NCBI GenBank assembly: GCA_004431415.1
Contig: QPMI01000122.1
Span: 62,001-126,000 of the forward strand
Direction of reading: 5' to 3'
DNA length: 64,000 nt
From: Cyanophora paradoxa
Lineage: Eukaryota > Glaucocystophyceae > Cyanophorales > Cyanophoraceae
The notes under the pieces were generated by a model, which searched no databases, was not told the origin of the DNA, and saw only the letters and a list, made by a program, of their open reading frames with translations. Position 1 is the first letter of the stretch. Every line of letters starts with the position of its first letter. Positions 1 to 10,700 of the stretch are shown in pieces. A program made the position numbers and the translations under genes.

Positions 1-10
1 CCGGCACCCT

Positions 11-56
11 GAAAGCTTTCATGAAAGCTTTCTGAATTCGAAAGCTTTCTGAAAGG
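11..56. repeat. Three copies of the 10-bp palindrome GAAAGCTTTC
   Basis: Perfect copies lie at 11-20, 23-32 and 40-49, with a partial copy at 51-56 and an EcoRI-type GAATTC palindrome at 34-39. Each copy is its own reverse complement. No function is evident. The stretch from 57 to 706 carries no gene I can support; it is the 3' flank of the minus-strand gene that ends at 707. Confidence 0.6.
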
Positions 57-706
57 ATTGCTCCCATCATGGCATACAAGGAAACCTTGCCCAGCGAAAC
101 CGGAAATATTCTGTTTCAAGCAAGCGTCCAGACACAAGTCTATGCTTTCCAATGTCATCTCCAACTGCAATCTGAAAGCCCGCATGGCCCTGTTGCGCCA
201 AGTTTCAGTGGAAGAGGGGGTACAGCTCCGGAGGCGGCCAGGCGCCACCTTCGAATTCCCCAGCGGCCCCCGCCCTTCCACAATGTCATGCAACCGTTTT
301 CCCCGTATGGCATTATGCTTTGTTGCACTCTCAGAGTCTAGCTTGCTCAAATCCGTCGTTTTCCGCATGAAACTCCGTCGGAAGCCTTGAAGGCCTGCTG
401 TAGGGGGCCCCTGCATTTTTTTCCGCCGCTCGCAGCGGCTACGATGCGATATCGATCACACCTATACGAGGGCGCATGCAAAGAATCGCATCTTACAAAA
501 ATTGCTAACACAGAAAGTACGCTGCACCAATTCACCAGGGCAGCAACTTGGCAAAAGAGGGGGTACCCCCCTTGCAATCAATATCTACATTTGATTTCAT
601 GTTCAAAATCTATATCGATATCGACTATATAGCTATGCGCCAGGTTATAATAAGACGATTTTACACGTTGCAGAACGATGAATGCACCATTGCAACTAAT
701 TCAGAT

Positions 707-1940
707 CTAGAGCTTCACTTGCAAGATCTGACCAAGACTTGAAATTTGGAATGCCCGTCCTGTTTTATCGCTATTCGTGGACTGAATGCGCACGAAGAAT
801 TTTTCACTGTCGGAAATGCCGAATGTAAGGTCGTAGCTGAGCTCGCTCAACGTCTTGTCAACCAGAGCTCCGAGAAGCTGGTTGCTGATGAAGTTCAGAA
901 CCGGTCCATCAGTAATCTGCAGCCCGCCCCATCAATCAGCAGCGGCCAGGCTGCATGCATGTTTAAGGAGTGCACCTCATCCATTGGGGCGATAGTGTTG
1001 ATGGTTTCGAGAGTGTTGGCTATGGTTCCAGCCATCTGCTGGGCCGTGCTGAGATCTGCATAATGCAAAAGCATAAGCACCTGCACATTGACCTTTGTCC
1101 ATGCAGGCACGTACTTGAGCCGAGGCCAACCAGCCCCTCGAGGCGTTGCTGGCGCATCCCCAGACGCCACCAGTCGCCAATGCCGAATACGGCGTACCGC
1201 TCAGTGTGCGGCTGAATCGTCCCGTACTGCCTCTCAATCTCGACAATCTGCGCAATGCCGTTCAGGCCCCCAAATCCACCAATTGCGATCGCGCTAGCTC
1301 GAGAACAAACCTTTCCCACATCGACGAAACTCAGGACGGAAGCGAGAGGCTTCAGGATCTTGACATTGCCGATCGCTTCGAATTCCCGGACAGATCCCTC
1401 TGCCTTCAGCACGCGGTGCGTGGAGAGCCCGTTTTCCCCGCTGTAGTTCTCTTTGAACTTGAGGTGATTGACGATCCCGTTCAGCGTGAATGCGGCCTGC
1501 GATCGTGAGGATCTCAGCGTGATCCGACGTCGACGAGCCACGGTTCAAATTGCGCGGTGGCTCACCATGGCCAACTGAATGGCCTGAGCTGAGCTGAGCG
1601 GCGCTGAGCCGAATGGCCAACGAATTGCGGCTTAGCTGAAAGAGTCCAACAGCGTTGTCTTGTGCTTCTGGAGTGCACTGAGGGCTGCATAGTTGGACCT
1701 CCCACCGGACCTCAGCCAACTCAGTTGAACTCACCTGAGCTGGGGGTACTTGACCAGGTCAATCGACCCAGTGGGGGAACGTGAAGCTGAGGCGATGGAG
1801 AGTCTAAAGTGCGGCCAGGTGACAGTCAGCTCGAGTGGGAGCTTAAGGCCTCGGCCGCCCTGCCCGGCTACTGCGGCGTCAGCTTTCGAGGCCACCGGCG
1901 TCAGCTGAGAGTCAGCCTGAAGCCGGAAATCGGAGTACAA
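707..1940 (-). CDS. Orphan protein, spliced, 5' end unresolved
   Basis: I do not recognise the family. Four exons join in frame on the minus strand: about 1940-1735, 1512-1116/1115, 1055-976 and 916-707, ending in TAG at 707-709. The donors are GTGAGT, GTACGT and GTGCAC. Each junction preserves phase: exon 2 ends in phase 1 and the 80-nt exon 3 restores phase 0. A 63-nt in-frame stretch in exon 2 starting GTTTGT and ending GCGCAG could be a further intron. The product is mixed alpha/beta with no visible membrane segment; the C-terminal 70 residues include the runs NFISNQLLGALVDK and DLTFGISDSEKFF. No ATG is visible for exon 1, and an in-frame stop lies just upstream, so a further 5' exon is likely. 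It is divergent from the gene at 2019, only about 80 bp away, suggesting a shared promoter. Confidence 0.5.
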
Positions 1941-2018
1941 AGAGCACAGAGACTCGTCAGACTCTCATTTGCAAATAGTGCACGTTGAGCCATCCGCAGG
2001 CCTGAGCTCTTCGAATCC

Positions 2019-3354
2019 ATGGGGCAGAAGCAGGTGCGTGCGTCTTACTCGAAGTTTTCTCCTCCGGAGCTAATCTTACTCGCAGTCAACGGCCGCGCAG
2101 CCGGAGGTGAAAGTCGGCGGCGTGGAGGTGAGCGAGGAGGCAACAGCAAATGCCGGCGAGACACTCGCCGCTACGGGCGTCAAGGCCGACGCAGGCAAGG
2201 TCGCCGCTGACAAGGCCACCGCCGACAAGGCCACCGCCGACAACGCCACCGCCGACAAGGACGCCGCTGACAAGGACGCCGCCGACAAGGCAGCGAAAAA
2301 GCGCGTCGTGGATATCGAGACGATCGTGACGGATCAGGACGGGAAGTCGGGCTTAGAACCATTTCTGAGACATTTGTCAACATTCTTCCTGGCGCTGCAC
2401 AAGGAACACCAGCCGGGTGACACGGCGAAGATTGCCCTCGCCATGACGGGTCTTGGAGCGCTATATCGGCTGATCAAGTTGGCGCTGGACTATATCGCAA
2501 CCGGCAACAAGCTCCACAGCAGCATCGAGGCCGCTGTGGATCTTCATGGAGATGGCGCTGTAAGGGAGCATTACATGAAGGAGCTCGATCCAGTTGGGAA
2601 GTGCGTTGTTTATGATCCAATCTTTTTGTTGCTTGCCATGTCTGATCCTTTTCCGTAATCAGGGAGCTCGCTGCCATAACAAAGGATTTGCAAGCATTAT
2701 GTGCCAAGCTGAAGCAGTCATGCCAAGTGCAGAAGCTGGAGGCGATGGTGCGTTGCGATCTCGATGCGATGGAGAAGGAGATGACAAACATCCGCGAGCG
2801 ACTTGAAAAAGCGGCCAAGGACATCAGCACCCTTCGCACAAAGGTCGAGGCTCACAAACTCAGTGCCCAGCTTCGGCAGGCTGGTGTCGGAGCTAGTGCA
2901 GCTCTCGGCTTTGGAGGGGGCATCGGTTCAAGCGTTGCAATAGGTATCCTCGTCCCGGTTCCAGTTGGCCCTGCCGTGGCTGTTGCTTCCGGGTTGGTTG
3001 GAGTGTCTGTGGGCATCTACGCCTCAATCCTCGCCCATAACCTTGGCAAGGTACAATCATATATGAAATTCCGTTGGTTATTTCACTCATTCTCTTCAGC
3101 AGATTATTAATAACCTCAACAGCGTCCTGGAAGAGCTGAAAGGCCAGCAAGCTAGCCAGGTATGCCCGCCCCTTGCCACATATGCATGCTGCTTTTCACA
3201 GAGGGGAAACTCATCGCTTTTCTTGCAGGAGGAGTTGAAAGGTGCTCTGTTGAAGCTGGCGGACAAGGTTGGCGACATGAAGACGACTGGAGAGGCCTTG
3301 TTTGCGGCATTTGCGGCAGGGCAGAATGTGAGTACTCCAGCGGCTGCTGCTTGA
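2019..3354 (+). CDS. Orphan protein: coiled coils flanking a Gly-rich hydrophobic hairpin
   Basis: Five exons splice in frame: 2019-2033, 2086-2600, 2663-3050, 3100 (or 3103)-3159 and 3229-3354. They give about 367 residues ending in TGA at 3352-3354. The first exon codes only MGQKQ. Residues about 30-60 are an Ala/Asp/Lys repeat (ADKAT, ADKDA units). A helical region follows, then a long heptad-like coiled coil, a glycine- and alanine-rich hydrophobic stretch of about 55 residues (roughly 2875-3045) able to form two membrane-crossing helices, and a second amphipathic helix. Helix, hydrophobic hairpin, helix is the general layout of apolipoprotein L-like and alpha-helical membrane-inserting proteins, but I see no diagnostic motif, so function is unassigned. 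Introns are GT-AG and T-rich and GC content is moderate, unlike the neighbours downstream. One acceptor is a NAGNAG pair (3099/3102). Confidence 0.7.
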
Positions 3355-3859
3355 TCTGTTGAAGCTTTGTCATCATCATCCAGCTTTCATGTATCGTCGG
3401 CTTCACTCTGTAGATGTACATAACTATTGCCGTAGTGCTGACATGATGCATGAAGCGTGTTTTAGCTGTGCACGATATCTGTGTAGTACAAGATTGTTAC
3501 CTTGAATGCTAGTTCGAATTTTCTTCGATGCTGAGGTATTGCATCACGGCTTTCTGCCGTCAGGAGCCGGTACTGCTAGCTTCTGCAGCGCCTGCGCAGA
3601 GTGCTCTCATTACACCCCCACTACTTTTCATGTACCCCGTTCCGGGTCCTTCCCCCGGGCAACGCACTTGTACCCGGGCACTTGCTCTTGCTCTCAGAAT
3701 CATTGAATACTAGCTCTGCTCGCCCTAACTCGTCTGCATATAGATGCTATAGATGCAAAAATGATGAAAACGATCGCGATCGCAAGTTTCAAGATTGCGA
3801 CCCCAGAATTCGAATCCGATCATCGGATCGCGATGATCTCTAGCTATAGCTAACTATAG
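3355..3859. other. Intergenic, no gene seen
   Basis: About 500 bp between two convergent genes. It is AT-richer than its surroundings and contains clustered palindromes (GCGATCGC, ATCGGATC, TAGCTATAGCTA) just before the GC-rich gene begins. I see no open reading frame with protein-like composition and no RNA gene. Confidence 0.5.
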
Positions 3860-6559
3860 CTACCCCCTTCGGGACTGGGAGGCTGTGCGGGGCAGGGCGG
3901 CGGGGCGGACGGGGGGCAGCTTGACCCCCCCCGCGGCCGAGGCGCGCAGCTCGCGGTACGCCGCCTCGGCCTCGGCTTCGGGCGAGGCCGGCTTGGCGCC
4001 GCCCCCCGCGCCCGAGGCGGGGCGGGCCTCGGGGCCCGGGCCCGGGCCGGGGGAGGGGCCGGGGGGGCGGGGGCTGGGGCCCCGAGGTGCGCTCGAGAAC
4101 GAGCTGGCGGCGGAGGTCCTGGATGGTGCGCACCAGCGCCGCCCGCTCCTCGCACTCGTTGTGCACCGTCATCTGCAGCGCCTGCCCCGCCCCCTCAGCC
4201 GGGGACAAAGCCGGGGTCGGGGCGGGGGTGCGCCTGGATCTCGGCGTCCTTGCGGCGGACGAGCTCGGAGAGGCGGGCGAGGTGGACCTCGAGGCCCTGC
4301 ACCGCCCGCGCCGCCGCCTCCGCCTGCCCCGCCCCCGCCCCCGCCCGCGCCTCCTCCAGCGCCCCCGCAGCGCCTCCACCTCCCCCGCAGCCCCCGCGCC
4401 GCCTCCAGCTCGCCCCGCGCCGCCGCCGCCTCCTGCTCGGCGGCGGCCCGCGCGGCGCGCTCGTCGGCGAGCTCCGCCTGCAGCCGCGCCTGCGCGAGCC
4501 GGTGCCGCTCCGCCTCCGCCAGCGCCCCGTCGTCGCCTGCCGCCCCCGTGAGCCCCGCCCCGCCCGGCCCGCCCCGGCCCGGCCCGGCCCCGGGCGCACG
4601 AGCTGGAGGCGGCGCTCGGCCTCGTCGCGCTCGCGGCGGAGCTCGTCCCGCAGCTTCGCCTCCGCCTCGCCGACCTCGGCGCGGTGCAGCGAGTCCACGT
4701 CCGCCAGCTTCTTCATGAAGCTCTCCTGCAGGTCCGTCAGCTGCCCGTTGTGCGCCCGGTTCCGCTGCCCGCTGCCCCCGCCCGTCCGTCAGTCCCCCGC
4801 CAGGGTCCGGCCGGCCGGCGGGCGGGCGGAGCGGACATCTCGGCGTTAAGGGCTGCGATCTTGGCGGCGCGGGCCTGCAGCTCCGCCTCCGCCTCCTGCA
4901 GCCGCTCCCGCCCCCGCGCCTCCGCCTCCCGCCCCCGGCCCCGCTCCGCCTCCAGCGCCGCCTCGGCCGCCGCGAGGCGCTCGACCAGCTCCTTGCTGCC
5001 CTTGGCGGCCCGCAGCTGCTGCAGCTGCTCCTGCGCGGCGCGCAGCTCCTTCTGGGCCCGCCCCAGCTGCTCCGTCAGCCCCGCCGCCTCGCGCTGCAGC
5101 CGGGCCAGCTTCTCCCTGTCGTCCCCCGCCTGCCCCCGCGCCCGCCCCGCCGCCGCCTCGGCCTCCTCCAGCAGCGCCCGCAGCCGCGCCGCCTCCTTGC
5201 GCGCCGCCTCCGCCGCCTCCCCGGCCTCGCCCCGCCGCGCCGCCGCCAGCTCCGCCTCCAGCGCCCGCACGCGCCCCTCCAGCTCCCCGGCCCGCCCTCC
5301 GCCTGCCGCCGCTCCTCCCGGCCCGCCGCTGCGCGTCCGCCCGCAGCGCCTCCCTGCGCCCCCGCCGCCCTCGGCCGGAGCCGGCGCCGCGCGCCCCGGG
5401 GCCGCGCGCGCACGCTTTGTGGAGGTCGATGCGGAGGCCGTCGGCGTCGCGCTGCGCGGCGGCCGCCCGCTCCGTCTCCGCCCGCAGCTGCTTCCTGCGC
5501 CCCCGCCCGCCCTCGCCCCGCGCCCGCCTTCCCGGGGCGGGGGGCGGGGGCGGGGCCGCACCGGAGGCGCTCGCGGTCGGCGAGGAGCTCGGGGACCTCC
5601 TTGGAGCCGCGCGAGCGCTCCAGCGACTCCACGCGCCCCTGCCAGTACGCCGCCACCTCCGCCGCGTGGCCCCACAGCGCGCTCATGTCGATCGCCCCCC
5701 TGCCCGGGGGCTCGTCGGCGCGCGCCGCGCGGGGCGGGGAGGGGCCCGGGGCCGGCGGGGGTCCTCACATGTTCACGACCTCGACCTTCGTCTCCTGTAG
5801 CCCGCGCCGCAGCGTACCGCACTCCAGCTTCAGCCGCGAGAGCGCGCTCCTGCGCGCGCGTCAGCCGACGCTGGCACGGGGCCGGCGGGCGGGGCGGCGG
5901 GCGGCCGGGCGCCTGAAGCCGTGGAGCCGGCTGCGGAGGTCGGCGCGCTCGGTGGTGAGCTCGCCGATGCGCGCCTCGGCGGCCTCCGAGGCGCGCTCGT
6001 GCTGGCGGACGGCCTCGCGGAGCGCCGCCTCGCGCGCCGCGTGCACCTCCTCGACGCTCGAGAGCTGCGTCTCCAGCATCGCCGCCCGCTCCCGCCACCG
6101 CTGGAACTCCCTCCGCACGTCATCCGTCGTCCCGTTCGCGTACAGCGCCGCGTCCTCTTCCAACCTCAGCACCTGCGCACGCCGCCGCCCGCTGAGCTAA
6201 AGAAGGGCCGCGTCTGGCGGCGCTCCTGCGCCCGGGCGGAATCGCAGAGGCCGGCGTCTCTGAGACAGACACGACCTAAACGGGTGCGGCAGAGCAACGC
6301 CGAAGCCGGCAGCTAAAGAACGGGCCGGCAGCTAAGGAGCGGCTCGGACGGAGGGGGGAAGAGCGCGCAAGCGGCTGTCGATGCTCAAAGGTGCGCTGGT
6401 GCCCCGGCACAGGCTGCTGACAGCGCCGCTAGCCCAGGAGAGCAGCAGCTGAGGCTGGAAGCTGCGCACCTTCTCCTGCAGGAGCTTGACCTCCTGGTCG
6501 TGTAGGCGGCTTCTCCCGCAAACCCCACAGCCGTCCTCGCTGCCGGGGAGGTCGTACAT
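3860..6559 (-). CDS. Long coiled-coil protein
   Basis: The protein is almost entirely charged heptad sequence rich in Glu, Arg, Ala and Leu, typical of structural proteins of the cytoskeleton or basal body. The chosen start is ATG at 6559; exon 1 (6559-6470) codes 30 residues ending EVKLLQEK and joins across a 297-nt GT-AG intron to an exon beginning VLRLEEDAAL, keeping the heptads in register. Later introns are 50-70 nt and C-rich, with acceptors such as GGCGGCAG. One intron (4233-4182) has a GC donor after CAG. Near the 3' end the frame that carries the coiled coil turns into Pro/Arg-rich translation, while another frame gives an Ala/Glu-rich tail ending in TAG at 3860-3862. Either an unseen intron or a lost base in a C-run explains this. 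No family assigned. Confidence 0.55.
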
Positions 6560-7720
6560 GGGTCCCTGCCGTCTCGTTTGTCCGATACCCCCTTCCTTCG
6601 CACTCTTGTACCCGGCTTCATTGTACCGAAGCGAAGATGACAGGATGCACCGGTACCGCGCCCGCGTTTCTCGAACATCATCGCACAAGGATTCGTCCAG
6701 CATCTTCAATGGACCGTCTTCCCCCCGTTTCCGGTGCGGTCGTTGCGCTTAGTGATCGCGTGGCCCGCGCCGCCCATCGTCCGCGCTGACTCAGCTTGTT
6801 GCGCAGCACGCACAGGTTTCGCTATGCGTAAGACAGAGCGTCCGCGGGCTTCGTTCGCGCCTTGTCAGGCGCGATCGCGACTTCGCGACGGGCCACTTCG
6901 CGAACGATCGCGCGCCTCTGCGCCCTCCGATCAATCGCCTCGACCTGTGGAGCACCTCGATCGCCGCAATTGGTCCTCCTGCGGTGAGTGGCACCGCGCA
7001 CGCGGGTCTTTGGGGGGCAGTTAAGTCTAGGCCGTGATTACCCTTATCTCGTTCGGCTGAGTGCCCACCAAGCGCGACCCACAAGAGGTGTTGTGCAACC
7101 TAACTATGACGACGCAATTTTTTCACCACCCGTAGAAAATGAGCCTAGACTGCCCTCCCCGCCTCTCTCCAGTTCTCATTCCTTTGGAGCGACGTCTGAC
7201 CGCGCTCCACCGCCGCAGGTTTTGGCGCGCGCCCTTCGCTGGACCCTGACAGCGCCCGGCGGCCTGCCGAGGCTTTTCATATCGATCGCCACAAGAAGAC
7301 CACAGACAAGATCAGTTTGCGCTCGTCCGCGCTGCTAACGCTCCCTGGCCGCAGAGAGCGACTCGACCGAGATGCTTGCCCTTCGTCGTTGGATCTCTTC
7401 GAGTTAGTTGTAAGCGTAGTTCGCTTGCTAGGGCAGCTCTGTGCCCTAGGGGCTCTTCAATGACTTGTATCCGTCGAATGAAAATTGGGTTTTTCTCGTC
7501 GATTGCCGATTCTCTGCAAATTGCCGTGGGGAGGTGCAGCAGGGCGTGTACACGGTTGCGGGGCGAGCCTCGACTCTGCGAGCTCGCAGGTCGTGCGCGT
7601 GCAGTGTTCGGAAACGTGTTCCTTTGTCCGGACGACTCTTAGATTCCAAATTTTTCGAGGAGAACGCTACGTACACCTGGCGCGCTGTGCGATCCAAGTG
7701 GCCGCACGCGGGCCGGGCGG
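6560..7720. other. Intergenic region between coiled-coil gene and BMS1, no gene seen
   Basis: About 1.1 kb of intermediate GC separating the 5' end of the coiled-coil gene from the 3' end of BMS1 (both minus strand). It should hold the promoter of the former and the 3' UTR of the latter. Open frames here have arginine-rich, non-protein-like composition and show no splice-consistent continuation. Confidence 0.45.
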
Positions 7721-10700
7721 CTAGTCGTCGGCGTCGCGGCCCTTGCCGCCGGACTTGCCGCCGCGGGCCTTCTTGGAGGAGCGGATGCGGGCCGCCGTCT
7801 CCTGCTGGTAGCGCCGCTTGCGCCGTTCCTTGTTCGAGGCGACGTGCTTGGCCTCCTCCTTCTCGACCTCCTTGGTGCGGCGCGCGAGGCGGGCGCGGTT
7901 GGACTCCTTGCGCTTGCGGGCCTTCTCGTTGCGGATGGTGTTGATCTGCTGGATGAGGGTCGCCACCTTGCGCTCCTTGGGCTCCAGGATGCGCGCCCGC
8001 CCCACCCCGAGGCTCTCCGCCAGCGCCGGGATCCCCTCCGGCGCCTCCCGCTTCCGCTTCGCCCGGTCCATCTTCGGCTTCGCCGCGAACGGCAGCGCCG
8101 CCTGCAGCGTCTTCGGGATCTGCGCCCCCCCCCCCCGGGGCAAGCGTCGGCCACGGCAGGGCGTGGAGCGGGGGCGGCGGAAGCGGGGGCGGGGGCGGGC
8201 CCGGGCGCACGCGGAGGGGGTTGAAGCGCTTGGGCTCGCGCTCGATGGGCTTGTAGAGGGAGTCGCCCTTGAGGGGCACGGGCAGCGCGCGCTCCCGCCG
8301 CAGCTGTGCCACCGTCTTCATCGCCATCGCCTTCTGCCACGCGTCCCCCGTCGACGCCGCCGCCCCGCCCGCCGCCGCCGCCGCAGGCGCCGCGCCCTCC
8401 CCCTCGCTCTCGCTTCCCGCCGAGACGCCGGCGGCCGCCGCTGCGGGGGCCGCCTGTGCCGGGGCCGGGGCGGGCGGGGGCGCGACGAGGCGGGAGGTGA
8501 CGGGGTTGTAGAGGCGCGGGGGCTCGACGGGGGTCCACGCCCGCAGGAAGACGATGTCGGACATCTGGATCTTGTCCTCGAAGGTCGCCCGGAAGTCCCC
8601 GTCCTTGCTCTTCAGCGCCTTCTTCACCTGCCCGCGCACCCCGGAGACCGTCCGCAGCCGCGCCCCCTCGAACTTGGCCACCTGCGAGCCCGGCCGCGGC
8701 CTCAGCGCGCGTTGCAAAGGCGGCGGGAGCAGGGGCGGGGGCCGGGGGCGGGCCTCGAGGGGGGAGGTGAACATCTCGCGGATGAAGGCGGTGTTCTTGA
8801 AGACCTTGAAGGGCGTCCCCGTGAGCTTGAGCTTCTTGACGACCCTGACGCTGCGGTCCTGCTCGAGCAGGGTGCCCGTGGCGGAGACGCGGAAGCCCGG
8901 GGCCGCGTTGGAGAGGGACTGGAAGGCGACGAAGCCCGTGTTGGGGGGCGTCACCGGCCCGAAGAAGACCCCCAGGCAGTGCATGTGCTCCGGCGTGTAC
9001 TTCAGCATCCGGTGCCGCCCGTTCGTGTCCTGGATCGCGTAGATCGGCACCGACTGGAAGCGCCGCCAGCCCAGCGAGAAGATCAGCGGGTCCCGGTTCT
9101 TCAGCGTCCGCCTGCGCCGCGCCTCAAGAGGGAAGAACGGGGAAGAAGCGATGCGCGGAAGGGGGGCGCGGGGGAGGTTCGCACTTGAACCAGCGGTGGC
9201 GCTTGATGCGGGCGGTGAGGAAGCCGAAGCCGTCCTCGGCCGCGTTGAGGCCCCCGAGCACCAGCGGCAGCCGCGGGTCGAAGTGGCGGATGAGCTCGCA
9301 GGGGACCCCCGGCGCCTCGACGCGCACGTACTGCCCCGCCCGCACCCCCAGGTACTGCGCCTGCGCCCACGCGTCCTCCTCCGCAAACTCCGCCTGCGCA
9401 ACGTCCCTCAGCGGCGCGGGGCGGGCCAGGCGGGGCGGGGCGGGGCGGGGCGGGCCTTGTTGAGGGCCTCCTGTGCCTCGACGCGCTTGCGGGCGGCGTC
9501 GACGGCCGCCTCCTCCGCCGCCTCCTCCCCCGTCGCGCCCCGCCGCTTCTTCCGCTTCCCGCCCTCCTCCCCGCCCTCCCCGGGGGCACCCCCGGGGGCG
9601 TCCCGCCCCCGGTCCCCCTCGTCGTACGCCGCGTCGAACGCCTCCTTCGCCCGCGCCTTCCGCGCCCGGATCGCCTCCTGCCGCCCCCGCGCACCGTCAG
9701 CGTCACCGGGAGGGCCCGGCCTCCCCTATCCGTCCGCCCGCTCGCCCGCCCGCCCGCCCGCGCGCACCGGGTCGTCGGGGTCGCCGCCGCCGCCGCCCTC
9801 CCCGTCCTCCTCATCCCCCTCGCCCTCGTCCTCGTCGTCGTCGCCGCCGCCGCCGCCGGCCTTGGGCTTGGCCTTGCCGGGCCCGAAGGCCTGGCCCGTC
9901 TCCAGGTCCTCGAAATCCCCGTACAGCTCGTCCCCTGCCCGCCCAGCGTCGGCCCGGGCCGGGCCGGGCCGGGCCGGGCCGGGATGGGCGGGGCGGGCCG
10001 CCCGGGGTGCGCACCCTCGCTGCCGCTCTCGTCGAGCTCGGCGCCGTCGGCACCGGCCTCGCCCTCGCCCTCCTCGTCGTCCTCGCCCCGCTTGGACCAG
10101 TCGCCCGTCACGAACTTGTTCCGGATCCGCCTCCGCACCTGCCGCGCCGCGCCCGCCGCTCAGCCACCGCGCGCTCGAGCGGGCAGAGACCGGCGGGGGC
10201 TGCGGCTCGCCTCGGGGTCGTCCCAGTCGTGGAGGGCGGTGCAGCGGGCGGCCGGGCCGCGCTCCCCCGCGGCCTCCTCGCCGGCCTCCTCCTCGAGGGT
10301 CAGGTCCGCGAACCACTTGGAGCTCTCCTCCACGTCGAGGTCCCCCTCCCCCCCCCCGCCCTTCGCCGCCCGCCCCGCCCCGGCCCCCCGCTTCGCCGGC
10401 TTGAAGAACTCGTCCTCCGAGTCGCCCCCGCCCCCGCCGCCCCCGCCGCCCGCCCCGCCGCTGCGGTCGTCGGCCCCGCGGAGCAGCGGGCCGTAGATGA
10501 TGTCCATGAAGTTCGCCCGCCTGCCCCCGCCGCTTTGTTAGGCCGAGGGGGCGGGGCCGAGCGGCGCCGAGCGCCCCGCGGGGCGGACCGGCGGAAGCGC
10601 TTGGCGGCGTTGGCGGCGACCTTCTCCTTCCAGCGCACCGCCGCCTCCTCGTCGCCGCTGCCCGCCGCCTTCTCCCCCAGCAGGTCCTCTTCCCCGTCCT

